Part shown: positions 14,888 through 15,396 of the stretch, one piece after another
Numbering within the stretch: the stretch's first letter is position 1
Layout of the letters: each line of letters opens with the position of its first letter
Made by a program: the position numbers and the translations under genes
NCBI GenBank assembly: GCA_934462885.1
Contig: CAKSJC010000019.1
Location: forward strand, 1-15,396
Source: an uncultured Eubacteriales bacterium
GTDB taxonomy: Bacteria > Bacillota > Clostridia > Oscillospirales > CAG-272
Reading direction: 5' to 3'
Length of the DNA: 15,396 nt
The notes under the pieces: model-generated
What the model was told of the DNA's origin: nothing
Seen by the model: only the letters and a program-made list of their open reading frames with translations
Database searches by the model: none

Positions 14888-15396
14888 TTACAGACGATTA
14901 TTAATGTCGCCGATTTTCATTTTTCCGTCGTCGCGTTCGGCGGAAGCGGCATTTTTCGCACAAACGCTTTCATCACTTTTGCTTTGGAACTCTGTTTTCC
15001 CATGATCTTCTGCGTCTCTGCATTGACTGTCCGAGCTTTCATTGTTTTCCGAAGACGGAGAGGCGCAAGCCGTGTCTTTGCTTTTTTTGTGCTTTTCTTT
15101 TCCGCAGACTGAATGCTCGACGTGCTCTTCATGGTGCGGACCATATTTAGAAATGTGGAAGATATCCTTTATGGCTATCGGCGCATTTTCGCGCATGGGT
15201 TCATCTGCGAAGTGCTTTATTTTCGGGAAATTCCACTTGAAGTGGCGGGCAAGAACTCTCATGAGGAATATAACAAGGGCGCCCGTTATAACGGCGGGAA
15301 TTCGCCCGACTGGCTTCCACATGAGAACTGCGGTAAGACTTCCCGCGATGCATGCGGAAGCGTAAACGTGCTTTACGAAAAGACGCGGTATATTGC
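14888..15396 (-). CDS. TRIC/UPF0126-family membrane protein, C-terminal part, with His/Cys-rich tail
   Basis: The frame is open to the window edge, so the start lies outside. The first visible residues read PRLFVKHVYASACIAGSL, then a hydrophobic stretch VGRIPAVITGALVIFLMRVLARHF ending KWNFPKI (~residue 59 of 168 visible); this resembles the last repeat of UPF0126/TRIC-type cation channel proteins (IYA-A---GA---F-LR-LA--F-W--P). Normal family members end soon after this point. Here about 108 hydrophilic residues follow. They include a cluster with H80, H87, H88, H91, H94, C97 and H102, then three more Cys and many Asp, Glu, Ser and Lys. A soluble metal-binding or disordered tail is inferred; the ion carried by the channel is unknown. 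An internal ATG at 15322 would cut off the first visible helix and is not the likely start. Confidence 0.7.
   Translation of the reverse strand, partial: NIPRLFVKHVYASACIAGSLTAVLMWKPVGRIPAVITGALVIFLMRVLARHFKWNFPKIKHFADEPMRENAPIAIKDIFHISKYGPHHEEHVEHSVCGKEKHKKSKDTACASPSSENNESSDSQCRDAEDHGKTEFQSKSDESVCAKNAASAERDDGKMKIGDINNRL

Overview
The window carries the transcription/translation core of a bacterial chromosome: rplS (partial, minus strand), then rpoB, rpoC, rpsL, rpsG, fusA and tuf on the plus strand, an FMN riboswitch with ribU, a tRNA-Thr, and the 3' part of a TRIC-type membrane protein gene (minus strand). The host is most likely a Gram-positive member of the Firmicutes, probably Clostridia. 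Grounds: the RpoB/RpoC sequence style, strong AGGAGG-type ribosome binding sites, B. subtilis-like tRNA-Thr with a U discriminator, an RNA-controlled RibU (ECF transporter S component), and a candidate L19 leader. Base composition is mid-GC in genes and AT-rich at promoters. I see no CRISPR array, prophage or insertion sequence.

Layout. 1-253: start of rplS (L19), reading leftwards, with a candidate L19-type leader and its promoter. 254-658: divergent control region with a TTTACA/TGTAAA repeat cluster between the rplS and rpoB promoters. 659-8531: rpoB and rpoC, separated by an unusually long 214-nt GC-rich spacer with competing inverted repeats and a T7 tract. 8532-8995: no gene; a 21-bp hairpin, a second 10-bp hairpin, a modest terminator, then the rpsL promoter and leader. 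8996-13431: the str operon rpsL-rpsG-fusA-tuf. A perfect 19-bp inverted repeat flanks rpsL. 13459-13620: FMN riboswitch and intrinsic terminator only 27 bp after tuf. 13621-13867: ribU leader with a 28-bp tandem repeat and a hairpin. 13868-14593: ribU. 14637-14815: promoter, tRNA-Thr(GGU) and terminator. 14888-15396: C-terminal part of a TRIC/UPF0126 protein with a His/Cys-rich tail.

How it works together. RpoB and RpoC form the catalytic core of RNA polymerase. S12 and S7 belong to the 30S subunit, L19 to the 50S, and EF-G and EF-Tu drive elongation. All are growth-rate genes, and the four clearest promoters share one strong architecture (TTGnnn, 17 bp, TGn plus a TATAAT-like -10). RibU imports riboflavin and is shut off by FMN through the riboswitch.

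The ordinary gene content hides several less ordinary features. These are the rpsL-flanking repeat, an Arg in S12 where most bacteria have the streptomycin-site Lys, the structured rpoB-rpoC and rpoC-rpsL spacers, acidic tails on both large polymerase subunits, the metal-ligand-rich tail on the TRIC protein, and an FMN switch whose aptamer 5' segment can act directly as antiterminator. I did not find a clearly new multi-gene system here.
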